Positions 6,860-7,580 of a DNA stretch of 7,580 nt are shown piece after piece (position 1 is the first letter of the stretch; the number at the start of each line of letters is the position of its first letter). The translations under genes were made by a program, and so were the position numbers. The DNA is from Candidatus Omnitrophota bacterium. Lineage in GTDB: Bacteria > Ratteibacteria > UBA8468 > MWAK01. The notes beneath the pieces are model-generated. The model was not told the origin of the DNA. It did no database searches and was given only the letters and a program-made list of their open reading frames with translations. The stretch lies in assembly GCA_018829455.1 (NCBI GenBank), contig JAHJUB010000036.1:1-7580 (forward strand). Direction: 5' to 3'.

Positions 6860-7580
6860 GTCTGATTCTAATTACGACCACCAGCGTCCAGGACAGCGGA
6901 CTTCTGGATAAATTGGTCCCCCTCTTTGAACAAACCCATGCCTGTAAGGTGAAGGTGGTTGCGGTCGGTTCCGGCGCGGCCTTCCGGCTCGGGAAAGAGG
7001 GAAACGGCGACCTGATTCTGGTCCACGATGAAAAAGGGGAAGAAGAGTTCGTTTCTAAAGGATACGGCGTAAAAAGATTCCCTTTTATGTACAACGAGTT
7101 TGTAATCTGCGGTCCGGGCAAAGACCCGGCCGGAGTGAAAAAAGCAAAAAATGTTTTTGAAGCCTTTCGTAAAATCTACGAGCAGAGAGCAAGGTTTGTC
7201 TCGCGGGATGATGATTCCGGAACACACCGCCGGGAAAAGAGAATCTGGCAAAGTATCGGCGTAAAACCAAACGGAATATGGTATCTGGAAACCGGAAACG
7301 GAATGATTGAAACCTTAAGGATTGCGGAAGAGAAGAACGCCTACGTCCTCTCAGACTCTTCCACGTTTCTTTTTCACCAAAAAGAGTTTGAAAACGTCTC
7401 CCTCCTGTTCCGCGACCAAAAAAATCTGCGCAACACCTACACGCTCATCCCTCTTTCCCCGGAAAAGTTCCCCGGCGTAAATTCCAGCCTATCCGCGCAA
7501 TTCATAGACTTCCTGACCAAAGGCGAAGGAAGGAAAGTCATCCGGGAATATCGGAAGAACGGAATCCACCTTTTCAAACC
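6841..7580 (+). CDS. tupA: TupA-like tungstate-binding protein, lacking a normal signal peptide (3' end cut by window)
   Basis: Open for 246 codons from GTG at 6841 to the window edge. It matches the TupA (COG2998-type) periplasmic binding fold: ITTTSVQDSGLL (11-22) is the oxyanion-binding N-terminal motif, VGSGAAFRLG (42-51) and LILVHD follow, and SRDDDSGTH (121-129) is the second-lobe binding motif, with WYLETGNGM further on. The C-terminal FIDFLTKGEGRKVIREY region is near the usual end, so only a few residues are probably missing. In known systems TupA captures tungstate outside the membrane for the TupBC transporter. Only ten residues (VEKILLSLIL) precede the binding strand, too few for a standard signal peptide, and there is no lipobox Cys. 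Either it stays in the cytoplasm or it uses a very short hydrophobic leader. It overlaps mobA by 19 bases. Next to a formate dehydrogenase, tungsten supply is the natural role. The family is confident; tungstate versus molybdate and cellular location are not. Confidence 0.88.
   Translation, partial: MEKILLSLILITTTSVQDSGLLDKLVPLFEQTHACKVKVVAVGSGAAFRLGKEGNGDLILVHDEKGEEEFVSKGYGVKRFPFMYNEFVICGPGKDPAGVKKAKNVFEAFRKIYEQRARFVSRDDDSGTHRREKRIWQSIGVKPNGIWYLETGNGMIETLRIAEEKNAYVLSDSSTFLFHQKEFENVSLLFRDQKNLRNTYTLIPLSPEKFPGVNSSLSAQFIDFLTKGEGRKVIREYRKNGIHLFK

Overview
The window is a gap-free, single-direction piece of a bacterial operon. It holds five plus-strand genes that together make a multi-subunit formate dehydrogenase and part of its metal-cofactor supply. 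The genes are a NuoE-like [2Fe-2S] subunit (14-478), a large NuoF-like subunit fused to a GltD/NfnB-like FAD-NAD(P)H module (475-3537), a NuoG/FdhA-type formate dehydrogenase catalytic subunit with Cys in the selenocysteine position (about 3534-6221), MobA for making the guanine dinucleotide cofactor (6218-6859), and a TupA-like tungstate-binding protein that runs off the right edge (6841-7580). The first three junctions are 4-base ATGA stop/start overlaps and the fourth is a 19-base overlap, so one transcript with coupled translation is likely. There is no non-coding stretch over 300 bases; only the first 13 bases lie outside called genes. No promoter, terminator, RNA gene, CRISPR array or insertion sequence was seen.

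The organism is probably an anaerobic bacterium of roughly 50% GC. Oxygen-sensitive iron-sulfur flavoproteins, a multi-subunit soluble formate dehydrogenase and a neighbouring tungstate-binding protein fit acetogen-like or fermentative metabolism. The sequence gives no reliable phylum assignment. Two short palindromic repeats sit in-frame inside coding regions (in the nuoF-like gene and in mobA). They resemble dispersed small repeats seen across various bacterial genomes and suggest a genome carrying such families.

How the genes work together (inference from domains): FdhA interconverts formate and CO2 at a Mo/W-bis-MGD centre and passes electrons along its NuoG-like iron-sulfur chain to the NuoE/NuoF-type module. 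The NuoF polypeptide carries two potential nucleotide sites: a classical FMN/NAD(H) domain and a C-terminal FAD domain with a YRR motif that suits NADP(H). One complex could therefore connect formate, NAD(H) and NADP(H), possibly with ferredoxin and flavin-based bifurcation. The FMN/NADH pocket departs from the family consensus at several positions, so the GltD-like module may instead be the main pyridine nucleotide port. MobA would supply the bis-MGD cofactor, and the tungstate-binding protein suggests that tungsten is the metal.
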